Part shown: positions 17,916 to 27,213 of the stretch, piece after piece
Position numbering within the stretch: position 1 is the stretch's first letter
How the letters are laid out: each line of letters opens with the position of its first letter
DNA from: Mitsuokella multacida DSM 20544
Lineage (GTDB): Bacteria > Bacillota > Negativicutes > Selenomonadales > Selenomonadaceae
DNA: 64,000 nt
NCBI RefSeq assembly: GCF_000155955.1
Contig: NZ_GG697141.2
Location: 506,855 to 570,854 of the forward strand
Direction: 5' to 3'
The notes under the pieces: model-generated
The model's database searches: none
Told to the model about the DNA's origin: nothing
Seen by the model: the letters and a program-made list of their open reading frames with translations, nothing else
Made by a program: the position numbers and the translations under genes

Positions 17916-18542
17916 ATGTTTGATTTCAACCTGCTCGACCTCATCGCCGGCATCCCGGGCCTGATCATCGCGATGGTCATCCACGAGTACGCGCATGCGC
18001 GCGTCGCCGTTGCCCTGGGCGACAGGACGCCGCTCCTCATGGGGCGCCTGACGCTGAACCCGGCCGCGCACATCGACCCGATCGGCCTCATCATGCTGTT
18101 CCTCGTGCGCTTCGGCTGGGCCAAGCCCGTCATCATCGACCCGCGCAACTTCAAGAAGCCGCGCCGCGACGACATCCTCGTCTCGCTCGCAGGGCCTTTT
18201 GCCAACCTCGTGACGGCCTTCCTCGCGCTCGTTGCGCTGCTCGTCATCAAGAGCACGATGGGCCATCTGAGCGTCGGCGTCTACCAGGTCTTCCAGCTCA
18301 TCATCATCTACAACATCAACTTCGCGATCTTCAACATGATCCCGCTGCCGCCGCTCGACGGCTCGCACGTGCTCGTGCAGCTCCTGCCGCCGAAGATGGC
18401 CTACGCCTACGCGCGGCTCGAGCGCTACAGCTTCCTGATCCTCATCGTGCTGATTATGACGCCTGTCCTCAGCATGATCTTCATCCCGCTGCAGCGCCTC
18501 ATCTGGCAGCTCTTCGTGCTCATCTTGATGCCGTTCTTCTGA
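17916..18542 (+). CDS. Site-2 protease family membrane metallopeptidase (M50)
   Basis: 208 residues with about five hydrophobic segments. The zinc-binding HEYAH motif lies in the first membrane segment (MVIHEYAHARVAVALGD). The second metal-ligand motif is NMIPLPPLDGSH. These are the hallmarks of S2P/M50B proteases that cleave within membranes. It is the short form without a PDZ domain and is commonly located before scpAB in Firmicutes. The natural substrate is unknown. Confidence 0.9.
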   Translation: MFDFNLLDLIAGIPGLIIAMVIHEYAHARVAVALGDRTPLLMGRLTLNPAAHIDPIGLIMLFLVRFGWAKPVIIDPRNFKKPRRDDILVSLAGPFANLVTAFLALVALLVIKSTMGHLSVGVYQVFQLIIIYNINFAIFNMIPLPPLDGSHVLVQLLPPKMAYAYARLERYSFLILIVLIMTPVLSMIFIPLQRLIWQLFVLILMPFF

Positions 18543-18552
18543 GTGGGATAGC

Positions 18553-19284
18553 ATGGACGTTACAAACAAGAAGTATACCTTCCATCTCGAGGCGTTCAAC
18601 GGCCCGCTCGAGCTCCTGATGCACCTGATCGAGAAGAACAAGATCGACATCTACGACATCCCGATCGCGGAGCTCACGCGCCAGTACCTCGATTACCTTG
18701 AGGCGATGCGCGAGATGGACATGGAAGTCACGAGTTCCTTCCTCGTCATGGCCGCGACGCTCCTGCAGATCAAGTCGCGCATGATGCTGCCGAAGAAGAA
18801 GGCAGAGGAGAGCGAGGAAGAGGAGGACCCGCGTCAGGAACTCGTCGAGCGCCTGCTCGAGTACCGCCGCTTCAAGAAAGTCAGCGAGGTGCTCGGCTCG
18901 ATGGCCGACCTGCAGGAGCACTTCGTCGGCCGTGCGCCGCTCGACCTGCCCGTGCATCATCTGCCGCCTGCGAGCCTCGACCTCTCGCTGCTCATCACGG
19001 CCTTCCGCGAGGTCATGAGCATCAAGGAAGAGGCAGAGATCCCGGCCGCCATCGTGCAGCCCGAGCCCTACCACATCGAGGACAAGATGGAGGAGATCAA
19101 GGCGGCGCTCCAGTCACATGGCGGCCGCATGCGCTTTGAGGATGCCTTCGAGCGCGGCACGCGCAACGAGCTTGTCGTGACGTTCCTCGCGCTCCTTGAG
19201 CTTATCAAGCAGCAGAGCGTCAGCGTCGAGCAGGCACATCTCTTCGGGACGATCACCATTGCCTGGCGGGGGGAGAAAAAATGA
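18553..19284 (+). CDS. scpA: Segregation and condensation protein A
   Basis: 243 residues, kleisin subunit of the SMC-ScpAB condensin. The N-terminal motif FNGPLELLMHLIEKNKIDIY is diagnostic and binds the SMC neck. The C-terminal winged helix (MRFEDAFERGTRNELVVTFLALLELIK) binds the SMC head. A Glu/Lys-rich linker lies in between. It overlaps scpB by 4 nt (ATGA), indicating coupled translation. Confidence 0.96.
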   Translation: MDVTNKKYTFHLEAFNGPLELLMHLIEKNKIDIYDIPIAELTRQYLDYLEAMREMDMEVTSSFLVMAATLLQIKSRMMLPKKKAEESEEEEDPRQELVERLLEYRRFKKVSEVLGSMADLQEHFVGRAPLDLPVHHLPPASLDLSLLITAFREVMSIKEEAEIPAAIVQPEPYHIEDKMEEIKAALQSHGGRMRFEDAFERGTRNELVVTFLALLELIKQQSVSVEQAHLFGTITIAWRGEKK

Positions 19285-19922
19285 TGAAAGAGAATGAATC
19301 CAGTCGACAGGGGGAACTCAGCCGCGAGGCGACGCTCGAGGCCGTGTTGTTTGCCGCGGGCAATCCGCTGCCGCTCTCGGGCATCGCCGCCGTCATGGAC
19401 TGCGAGGAGTCGGAAGTGGTCGAACTGGCGCGCAGCCTGCAGGCAAAGCTGACCTCCGAGGGCAGCGGCCTGACGGTCCAGAAGGTCGCGGGCGGCTACC
19501 AGCTCGTCACGCGGCCCGAGGCATATGCGACGGTCGAGCGGCTGAGCCAGGTCACCGACCGCCACCTCTCGGCGCCGACGATGGAGACGCTCTCCATCAT
19601 CGCGTTCAAGCAGCCCATCACGAAGCCCGAGATTGAGCAGCTGCGCGGCGTGCGCGTCGAGCGTGCGCTCGCCAAGCTCCTAGAGCTCGGGCTCATCTGC
19701 GAGCTCGGCCGCAAGCAGGTCATCGGGCGGCCCATCCTCTACGGCACGACAGCGACTTTCCTGCGCTGCTTCGGCCTCGACTCGCTCGACGACCTGCCGC
19801 AGCTGCCCGCCGAAGACCCCGCTGTGCGCCTCGAGCTCGAGGCAGAGGCTGCCGGGCAAAGCGGCAAGGTGGACTCCGCAGCGGAGAAGGACAGCCCCGC
19901 AGAGGATTCCGCAAAACCCTGA
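19281..19922 (+). CDS. scpB: Segregation and condensation protein B
   Basis: 213 residues with two winged-helix domains. Visible signatures are EAVLFAAGNPLPLSGIAAVM, GGYQLVTRPE, METLSIIAFKQPITKPEIEQ and RGVRVERALAKLLELGLICE, ending with GRPILYGTTATFLRCFGL. Residues 175-213 are an acidic, low-complexity tail. ScpB dimers bind ScpA in the condensin complex. It overlaps scpA by 4 nt. Confidence 0.96.
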   Translation: MMKENESSRQGELSREATLEAVLFAAGNPLPLSGIAAVMDCEESEVVELARSLQAKLTSEGSGLTVQKVAGGYQLVTRPEAYATVERLSQVTDRHLSAPTMETLSIIAFKQPITKPEIEQLRGVRVERALAKLLELGLICELGRKQVIGRPILYGTTATFLRCFGLDSLDDLPQLPAEDPAVRLELEAEAAGQSGKVDSAAEKDSPAEDSAKP

Positions 19923-19966
19923 CAGGCAAGCATGCAAGAAGCAAGAATGTAAGAAGAATGAAAGCG

Positions 19967-19992
19967 GCACGGGGGTTCTCGTGCTGTTTTTT
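19967..19992 (+). terminator. Short terminator-like hairpin upstream of the tandem U32 gene
   Basis: GCACG (19967-19971) and CGTGC (19980-19984) followed by TGTTTTTT. The stem is only 5 bp, so it may act as a partial terminator between scpB and the next gene. Confidence 0.4.
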
Positions 19993-20007
19993 CAGATATT
20001 GGAGGAA

Positions 20008-22497
20008 ATGAAATTGGTTGAACTCTTGGCACCAGCCGGCAGCCGCGAGGCACTTGTCGCTGCGGTGGAGAACGGTGCAAATGCAATCTATCTGGCGGGC
20101 AATGCCTTCGGCGCGCGCGCCTATGCCAACAACTTCGACCGCGAGGAACTGCGCGAGGCCATCCACTTCGCGCACCTCAGGAATGTCGCCATCCACGTGA
20201 CAGTCAACACGATCGTGGCCGATGAGGAGCTCGAGCCCCTCAAAGACTACCTGCGCTTCCTCTACGAGGCCGGCGCCGACGCCATCCTCGTGCAGGACCT
20301 CGGCGTGGCAAAAGTCGCGCACGAGACGGTGCCGGACCTGCCGCTCCACGCGAGCACGCAGATGTCCGTCAGCAGCATCGAGGGCGTGCGCGCCCTTGCC
20401 GAGCTCGGCTTCACGCGCGCCGTGCTCGCGCGCGAGATGTCCCTGAAGGAGATCCGCAGCATCTGCGCCCACTCGCCAATCGAGATCGAGACCTTCATGC
20501 ACGGCGCGCTCTGCGTCTGCTACTCGGGCCAGTGCCTGATGAGCAGCATGATCGGCGGCCGCAGCGGCAACCGCGGCCGCTGTGCGCAGCCCTGCCGCCT
20601 GCCCTACACGCTCGTCGATGAGAAGGGGCAGGACGTGCTCGGCGACAAGGCGGGCTCGTACCTGCTCTCGCCGCGCGACCTCAGCACGATCGACGTCATC
20701 CCCGACCTCATCGAGGCGGGCGTCTCGTCGCTCAAGATCGAGGGCCGCATGAAGCGCCCCGAGTACGTCGCGACCGTCGTGCGCACCTACCGCGAGGCCA
20801 TCGACACCCATTATGCGGGCAAGGGCTACGCTGTCACGCAGGAAGAGCGCGACGACCTCGCGCAGATCTTCAACCGCGACTTCACGGTGGCTTACCTCAA
20901 GGGCCGCCCCGGCAAGGCGATGATGAGCGACCGCCGCCCGAACAACCGCGGCCTGCTCATCGGCCGCGTCACAGCTTACGACTGGGATGAGCGCGTCGTC
21001 ACCGTCAAGCTCAGCGGCCGGCTCGGCCTCGGCGATCAGGTCGACTTCTGGGTCAAGGTCGGCGGCCGCGTGACGGCGACGATCGATGCTTTGAAGAATG
21101 CGCAGGGCCGCGAGGTCTCAGAGGGCGAGGTCGGCGACATTGTCTCGTTTGCCATACCGTCCGCCGTGCGCGACCACGACCGCGTCTTCAAGGTCTACGA
21201 CGCGCGCCTGATGGAGCGCGCCAAGGAGACGTATGCGTCTGGCGCGCCCGTGCGCCGCATCCCCGTAACGATTGCCGTCCACGCCGCCATTGGCGAGCCG
21301 CTGACCGTGACGATTGCTGACAACGAAGGCCACAAGGCAGAAGGACAGACCGACTTCATCGGCGAGCCCGCGCGCAAGCGGCCGCTCTCAGAAGATGTGA
21401 TCCGCAAGCAGGTCAGCCGCCTCGGCACCAGCGTCTACGAGATGACGTCGCTTTCCTGTGATATCGAGGGCGAGGTCATGGTGCCGATGAGCGAGATCAA
21501 CGAGGCGCGCCGCAAGGCCGTCGAAGCGCTCGACGAGTTGCGCCTTGCGGAGATCGAGACGCGCGAGCACCGCCCCGAGCCGCAGTTCAAGGATAGCAAG
21601 GAGCGGCCAGTGCCGAGGCACGCGACCTTTCTCGTCGCCGTCGCGACGCTCGCGCAGGTCAAGGCCGCGCTCGCGGCCGGTGCCGACGGCATCCTGTTTG
21701 GCGGCGATTCGTATGACCACCATGTCATCACAGCCGAGGAGTACGAGAAGGCCTGGCAGATGGCGAAGGAGGCCGGTGCGCGCATCGACTTCAACACGCC
21801 GCGCATCGTGCACGACGGCCAGCAGAAGCACCTCGAGACCTTGCTCGCCGCCTTTGCCGCCTTCCCACCCGACGCCGTCCACGTCCACAACATCGGCACG
21901 CTCGCGCTCGTGCGGCGCCTGACGGACTTCGCCATCCACGCCGACTACTCGCTGATCTCCTTCAACAAGCAGACGCTCGCCTTCCTCAAGGACTACGGCG
22001 TCGCGGGCGCGACGCTCTCGCCAGAGCTCACGGCCAAGGAGATCCGCAAGCTCGCGACTGAGACCGACCTGCCGCTCGCGTGCATCGTGCACGGCCGGCT
22101 CGAGCTCATGGTCTCGGAGTACTGCGTGACCGGAAGCTTTTTAGGCGGCTGCGGCGAGGGCCCGTGCAGCCAGCCCTGCACACGAGGTCATTTCGCGCTC
22201 AAGGACCGCAAGGACGCACTGTTCCCGCTCGCGATGGACCAGTTCTGCCACATGCACGTGCTCAACAGCAAGACCCTCTCGATGCTGCCGCATGCGATGA
22301 AGTTCCGCCCCGCGGGCATCGCGACCCTGCAGATCGAGGCCAAGGCCATGGGCGAGAAGGAGATTACGGCAATCATCAAGGCCTACAAGAAGGCCATGTC
22401 TTTCCCCGCAGAGCCTGCAGAAGCCCAACTCGCCTGGATCCACGAACAGGAGGGCAAGGACATCACGCGCGGTCACTACTTCCGCGGCGTGCTCTGA
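20008..22497 (+). CDS. Large U32/DUF3656 family protein with two U32-like halves
   Basis: 829 residues from the ATG at 20008 (GGAGG very close; a TTG at 20014 has better spacing and loses two residues). Residues 1-~330 form a U32 domain with ELLAPAGSREALVAAVENG and signature FMHGALCVCYSGQCLMSS plus RGRCAQPCR. A DUF3656-like middle part follows (about 370-540). Residues ~545-810 are a second U32-like half with IVHGRLELMVSEYC and GEGPCSQPC. RlhA (YdcP), a 23S rRNA C2501 hydroxylation protein, is the best-studied DUF3656 relative. An RNA-hydroxylation role is inferred; older annotation would say collagenase-like peptidase. Confidence 0.85.
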   Translation: MKLVELLAPAGSREALVAAVENGANAIYLAGNAFGARAYANNFDREELREAIHFAHLRNVAIHVTVNTIVADEELEPLKDYLRFLYEAGADAILVQDLGVAKVAHETVPDLPLHASTQMSVSSIEGVRALAELGFTRAVLAREMSLKEIRSICAHSPIEIETFMHGALCVCYSGQCLMSSMIGGRSGNRGRCAQPCRLPYTLVDEKGQDVLGDKAGSYLLSPRDLSTIDVIPDLIEAGVSSLKIEGRMKRPEYVATVVRTYREAIDTHYAGKGYAVTQEERDDLAQIFNRDFTVAYLKGRPGKAMMSDRRPNNRGLLIGRVTAYDWDERVVTVKLSGRLGLGDQVDFWVKVGGRVTATIDALKNAQGREVSEGEVGDIVSFAIPSAVRDHDRVFKVYDARLMERAKETYASGAPVRRIPVTIAVHAAIGEPLTVTIADNEGHKAEGQTDFIGEPARKRPLSEDVIRKQVSRLGTSVYEMTSLSCDIEGEVMVPMSEINEARRKAVEALDELRLAEIETREHRPEPQFKDSKERPVPRHATFLVAVATLAQVKAALAAGADGILFGGDSYDHHVITAEEYEKAWQMAKEAGARIDFNTPRIVHDGQQKHLETLLAAFAAFPPDAVHVHNIGTLALVRRLTDFAIHADYSLISFNKQTLAFLKDYGVAGATLSPELTAKEIRKLATETDLPLACIVHGRLELMVSEYCVTGSFLGGCGEGPCSQPCTRGHFALKDRKDALFPLAMDQFCHMHVLNSKTLSMLPHAMKFRPAGIATLQIEAKAMGEKEITAIIKAYKKAMSFPAEPAEAQLAWIHEQEGKDITRGHYFRGVL

Positions 22498-22537
22498 TCC
22501 TTCAAGTCTTCAAGACCCTTTAAGATAGAGGTAGATA

Positions 22538-24922
22538 ATGGAAAAAGAAACCTATAAGATCATGGAATACGACCGGATCCGCGAGATGCTTGCGGACCGG
22601 GCCAGCTCGCGCATCGGCAAGGAGCAGGCGAAGACGCTGGAGCCGAGCAGCGACTTCGATGAAGTCGCCGAGTGGCTCGCCGAGACGACGGAGGCCGTGA
22701 CCGTCCTCGAGACGGCCATGCCGCCGTTCGGCGGCATCTTCGACATCCGCCCGCTGCTCAAGAAGGCGAAGATGGGCGCCGTGCTCGACCTCGACGAGAT
22801 CATGAACACCATGAGCACGCTCGCGGCCATGCGCAGCGTCAAGCGCTTCTTCCGCGACATCGAGCTAGACGTGCCGACGCTCAAGGAGTGGGCGCGCAGC
22901 ATCGAGATCCTCGGCCAGCTCGAACGCCTGCTCGACAACACCGTCGACGAGCACGGCGCCATGCGCGAGGACGCGAGCGTCGAGCTGCGGCGCATCCGCC
23001 GCGAACTCCACGCCGCCCAGGCGCACATCAAGGAGCGCATCTCGAGCATCCTTCACAATGCCGAGTACCAGAAGTTCTTCCAGGATGCCATCGTCACGGT
23101 CCGCGACGAGCGCTACGTCATCCCGGTCAAGCAGGAGTACCGCTCGCGCTTCCCGGGCATCGTCCACGACCAGTCGGCCACGGGCGCGACGCTCTTCATC
23201 GAGCCGATGGCCGTCGTCGAGCTCAACAACGATGTCAAGCAGCTGACGCTCGCCGAGCAGCAGGAGATCCAGCGCATCCTGCGCCACCTCACGGCCGAGA
23301 TCAGCAAGCAGAGCGCCATCCTTCAGGAGAACTGCCGCATCCTCGGCGCCATCGACTTCGCCTTTGCCAAGGCAAAGCTCGCCAAGGACATGGCGGCGAA
23401 CCGCCCCGAGCTGAGCCGCGAGGGCCGCACGGACCTCAAGCAGGCGCGCCATCCCTTCATCGCGAAGGACAAGGTCGTGCCGATTGACATCCGCATCGGC
23501 GAGGACTACCGCATGCTGCTGATTACCGGCCCAAACACGGGCGGCAAGACGGTCAGCATGAAGACGCTCGGCACGATGGTCTTGCTCGCGCAGTCGGGCT
23601 GCTACCTGCCGACGGCGCCGGACCCCGTCATCGCCGTCTACCCGAACATCTACGCCGACATCGGCGACGAGCAGAGCATCGAGCAGAGTCTCTCGACTTT
23701 CTCCGCGCACATGACCCACATCGTGCGCATCTTGCAGGAAGTCGAGGAGGACGACCTCGTGCTCCTCGATGAGCTTGGCGCGGGCACCGACCCGGAGGAG
23801 GGCGCGGCGCTCGCCATGGCCATCCTCGAGAAGCTCCTGCAACTGCGCGTGACGACGATCGCGACGACGCATTACTCCGAGCTCAAGACATTCGCCTACT
23901 CGCGCGAGGGCATCGAGAACGCCTGCGTCGAGTTCGACGTCAAGACGCTGCGGCCGACCTACCGGCTGCTCATCGGCATGCCGGGCGCGAGCAACGCCTT
24001 TGCCATCAGCCGCCGGCTCGGCCTCTCAGAGTCCTTGATTCTCAGGGCGCAGCAGCTCGTCAAGGCCGACCACGCGCAGTTCGAGCACGTCATCAACGAG
24101 CTCGAGAACGAGAAGATGATGTACGAGCAGCGCAATGCCGACATCCTCGAGCGCCAGCAGCGCGTCACCGAGCTCGAGGCCAAGGTCGCGCGCACGAAGG
24201 AAGAGCTCTCCAAGAAGAAGGGCGAGCTCATCCGCAAGGCGCGCGAGCAGAGCGCGGCGATGGTGCGCCGTACGCGCCGCGAGTCCGAGGCCATCATCAA
24301 GGAGCTCAAGGAGCAGTTCGACGACCAGGGCATCAAGCGCCGCCAGCAGGCCATCCAGGACGCGCGCGCGAAGCTCAACGAGGCCTTCGAGAAGTCGCGC
24401 CCGGGCATCATGGCCCAGAAGGGCGTCGGCAAGGCCGTGAGCCTCAAGAGCATCAAGCCCGGCGATATCGTCTACGTCAAGAAGCTCGACCAGAAGGGCA
24501 CGGTGCTCGAGGTGCAGGGCAAGGAGCTGACCGTCCAGATCGGCTCGCTGCACACGAAGGTCAAGGCGTCGGCCTGCCGCTTCCTCGACCATGCGCCGAA
24601 GGAGCCAAAGGGGGCGAGCGTACCCGCTGCCTCATCCTCCCGACGTCAGTCCAATTCCTTCATGCAGAAGACCCAGACGATCGGCCGCGAGATCGACATC
24701 CGCGGCATGATGGTCGACGAGGCAGAGGTCGTAGTCGGCAAGTTCCTCGACGACGCCGTCATGGCCGGCCTCTCGCAGGTCCTGATCATCCACGGCAAGG
24801 GCACGGGAGCCCTGCGCAAGGGCATCCACGAGTACCTCAGGCGCCACCGGAATGTCGAGAGCTTCCAGTTCGCCGACATCACCGAGGGCGGCACGGGCGC
24901 GACCGTCGTCACGCTCAAATAA
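22538..24922 (+). CDS. mutS2: Endonuclease MutS2
   Basis: 794 residues. The MutS-type ATPase core carries Walker A ITGPNTGGKTVSMKTLG and Walker B LVLLDELGAGTDPEEG, with the signature IEQSLSTFSAHM. A coiled coil (about 510-620) precedes a KOW-like segment and a C-terminal Smr domain with IDIRGMMVDEAE and LIIHGKGTGALRKGI. MutS2 lacks the mismatch-recognition domain. It has been linked to suppression of recombination and to rescue of collided ribosomes in Firmicutes. Confidence 0.96.
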   Translation: MEKETYKIMEYDRIREMLADRASSRIGKEQAKTLEPSSDFDEVAEWLAETTEAVTVLETAMPPFGGIFDIRPLLKKAKMGAVLDLDEIMNTMSTLAAMRSVKRFFRDIELDVPTLKEWARSIEILGQLERLLDNTVDEHGAMREDASVELRRIRRELHAAQAHIKERISSILHNAEYQKFFQDAIVTVRDERYVIPVKQEYRSRFPGIVHDQSATGATLFIEPMAVVELNNDVKQLTLAEQQEIQRILRHLTAEISKQSAILQENCRILGAIDFAFAKAKLAKDMAANRPELSREGRTDLKQARHPFIAKDKVVPIDIRIGEDYRMLLITGPNTGGKTVSMKTLGTMVLLAQSGCYLPTAPDPVIAVYPNIYADIGDEQSIEQSLSTFSAHMTHIVRILQEVEEDDLVLLDELGAGTDPEEGAALAMAILEKLLQLRVTTIATTHYSELKTFAYSREGIENACVEFDVKTLRPTYRLLIGMPGASNAFAISRRLGLSESLILRAQQLVKADHAQFEHVINELENEKMMYEQRNADILERQQRVTELEAKVARTKEELSKKKGELIRKAREQSAAMVRRTRRESEAIIKELKEQFDDQGIKRRQQAIQDARAKLNEAFEKSRPGIMAQKGVGKAVSLKSIKPGDIVYVKKLDQKGTVLEVQGKELTVQIGSLHTKVKASACRFLDHAPKEPKGASVPAASSSRRQSNSFMQKTQTIGREIDIRGMMVDEAEVVVGKFLDDAVMAGLSQVLIIHGKGTGALRKGIHEYLRRHRNVESFQFADITEGGTGATVVTLK

Positions 24923-24963
24923 TGATGGGAATGACATCGGGCATAGGCTTTTCCGCGAAAGTG

Positions 24964-24972
24964 TGGTAAAAT
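24964..24972 (+). promoter_or_regulatory. Extended −10 element before the PBP1A gene
   Basis: TGGTAAAAT (24964-24972) is an extended −10 with no convincing −35. The start codon is about 30 nt downstream. Confidence 0.45.
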
Positions 24973-25003
24973 AGGAGCCGTATAGTTTGAAGGAGGCGCC
25001 TAA

Positions 25004-27139
25004 ATGGAAAAACGTTCTCAACGAAGCCATCAACAACAACGCAGTCCGAAGAAGGGCAGTGCTGCGAAGCATAAGACCCTGCTCGGCATTGCGATTGTCT
25101 TACTGGTCATGCTGACCGGCATTGGCTGCGGTTTCCTGACCGCAAGCATGAATACGAAGTCGGACCTCGCGGACGATATCCGCCCGCCTGCATCCTCGCT
25201 CGTCTACGACAGCAACGGCAACGAGATCGCGACGATCCACGCGGCGGAGAACCGCATGCCCGTCAAGCTCGACCAGGTCCCGAAGAACCTGCAGGATGCC
25301 TTTGTCGCCGTCGAGGATAACCGCTTCTACGACCACATCGGCGTGGACCCGCGCGGCATCGCGCGCGCCATCTGGGCCAACCTGCGCGGCCGCACCGTCT
25401 CAGAGGGCGGCTCGACCATCACGCAGCAGCTGGCTAAGAACGCCTACCTGACGCAGGACCGCACGCTGAAGCGCAAGATCCAGGAAGTCTTCCTGGCCCT
25501 GAGGCTCGAGCATCAGTACACGAAGTCTGAGATCTTAGAGCTCTACCTCAACCAGATCTACTTCGGCCAGGGCGCCTACGGCGTGCAGGCCGCGGCGCGC
25601 ACGTACTTCGGCAAGGATGTCGAGGACCTCACGCTCAACGAGTGCGCGATGCTCGCCGGCATCCCGAAGAGCCCGAATTACTATTCGCCGCTCAACAACC
25701 TGCAGGCGGCGCAGGAGCGCAAGGCGACCGTGCTCGACCAGATGGTCAAGTACGGCTACCTCGACTCGGCCACGGCCGAGAAGACCAAGAATGAGAAGCT
25801 CGACCTCGTCAAGCCCGACCCGAAGTCGGAGGACAAGGGCGAGGCCTCGTACTTCGTCGACTACGTCACCCAGAAGCTCATCGACAAGTACGGCGCGGAC
25901 GCCGTGTACAAGGACGGCCTGCAGGTCTACACGACCATCGACATGGACATGCAGCGCGCCGCCGAGAAGGCGATGAAGGGCCTGCCGAATGGCCGCAAGG
26001 ATTCCAACGGCGTCATGCAGCCGCAGAGCTCGCTCGTCGCCATCGACCCGCACACGGGCTACGTCAAGGCGATGGTCGGCGGCCGCGGCACCGACCAGTT
26101 CAACCGCGCGACGATGGCCGAGCGCCAGCCGGGTTCGGCATTCAAGCCGTTCGTCTTTGCGGCGGCACTCGAGAACAAGTTCACGCCCTCGACTGTCATC
26201 AACGATAGCCCGATAAAGATCGGCGACTGGGAGCCGCAGAACGATGAGCACACCTTCAGCGGTCCCGTGACGATGCGCCAGGTCGCCCAGCACTCGATGA
26301 ACGTCCCGACCGTCAAGATCGCGCAGAAGATTGGCATCGAGAAGGTGCTCTACTACGCCGAGGAGATGGGCATCACGACGCTCGTCAAGGACGGCCCGCA
26401 CAACGACAACAACCTCTCGTCGGCCCTCGGCGGCCTGACGAAGGGCGTGACGCCTTTGGAGCTCACGAGCGCCTACGGCACCTTTGCCAACAAGGGCGTC
26501 CATGTGGACCCCGTCGTCATCGTCAGAGTCCTCGACCGCAACGGCAAGGTCATCGATGAGGCGAACCCCGAGCAGCACAACGTCATCAGCGAGTCGAGCG
26601 CAGCCGAGCTCACGAGCATGCTGCAGGACGTCATTAGCGCCGGCACAGGCCGCCGCGCCAACATCGGCCGTCCGGCAGCCGGCAAGACGGGCACGACGAG
26701 TGACTACCACGACGCGTGGTTCGTCGGCTACACGCCGGACCTCGTCGCAAGCGTCTGGATCGGCAACGACGACAACACCTCGCTCGGCGGCATCTACGGC
26801 GGTACCGTGCCGGCCACCATCTGGAAGAACTTCATGACCGAGGCCCTCAAGGGCATCCCAGCCAAGGACTTCGAGGGCGCCGAGTCGTCTGGCGGCGACT
26901 CCATCGGCTCGCTCGAGGACGACAAGAGCACGGCCGTCTCGAAGAAGAGCGCCGAGCCTGCCAAGAAAGAGACGAAGTCCACCGAGACGAAGGCCAAGGA
27001 CGATGGCAAGAAGCAGCCGGGCCAGCAGCCAGCAGCGCCGCAGGGCCAGGCCCCGGCACCAGCACCAGCATCGGCTGGCGGCGGTGGCGGTGGTGCAGCG
27101 CCTGAACCAGGCAGCAGCGTCTCTAAAGGACGCAACTGA
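25004..27139 (+). CDS. Penicillin-binding protein 1A (bifunctional class A PBP)
   Basis: 711 residues. A basic cytosolic tail is followed by one membrane anchor (about 26-47). The GT51 transglycosylase domain has VAVEDNRFYDHIG (catalytic Glu104) and GGSTITQQLAKN. The transpeptidase domain has GSAFKPF (Ser378, Lys381), SMN and GKTGTTSDYHDAWFVGYT. The last ~85 residues are a low-complexity extension rich in Lys/Glu/Thr then Gln/Pro/Ala/Gly. It polymerises and cross-links peptidoglycan on the outer face of the inner membrane. AAGGAGGC precedes the ATG. Confidence 0.95.
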   Translation: MEKRSQRSHQQQRSPKKGSAAKHKTLLGIAIVLLVMLTGIGCGFLTASMNTKSDLADDIRPPASSLVYDSNGNEIATIHAAENRMPVKLDQVPKNLQDAFVAVEDNRFYDHIGVDPRGIARAIWANLRGRTVSEGGSTITQQLAKNAYLTQDRTLKRKIQEVFLALRLEHQYTKSEILELYLNQIYFGQGAYGVQAAARTYFGKDVEDLTLNECAMLAGIPKSPNYYSPLNNLQAAQERKATVLDQMVKYGYLDSATAEKTKNEKLDLVKPDPKSEDKGEASYFVDYVTQKLIDKYGADAVYKDGLQVYTTIDMDMQRAAEKAMKGLPNGRKDSNGVMQPQSSLVAIDPHTGYVKAMVGGRGTDQFNRATMAERQPGSAFKPFVFAAALENKFTPSTVINDSPIKIGDWEPQNDEHTFSGPVTMRQVAQHSMNVPTVKIAQKIGIEKVLYYAEEMGITTLVKDGPHNDNNLSSALGGLTKGVTPLELTSAYGTFANKGVHVDPVVIVRVLDRNGKVIDEANPEQHNVISESSAAELTSMLQDVISAGTGRRANIGRPAAGKTGTTSDYHDAWFVGYTPDLVASVWIGNDDNTSLGGIYGGTVPATIWKNFMTEALKGIPAKDFEGAESSGGDSIGSLEDDKSTAVSKKSAEPAKKETKSTETKAKDDGKKQPGQQPAAPQGQAPAPAPASAGGGGGGAAPEPGSSVSKGRN

Positions 27140-27213
27140 CAACGAGAGTAGAGCAGCGCCATTGGCCGCTGCCTGAGATAAACCGGATATAACGGAAATA
27201 AGGAGAGAGATTC

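Noticed and set aside
27140-27213. T-box leader before tyrS
   Set aside because: The gap is only 74 nt and lacks a specifier stem, T-box sequence and terminator.
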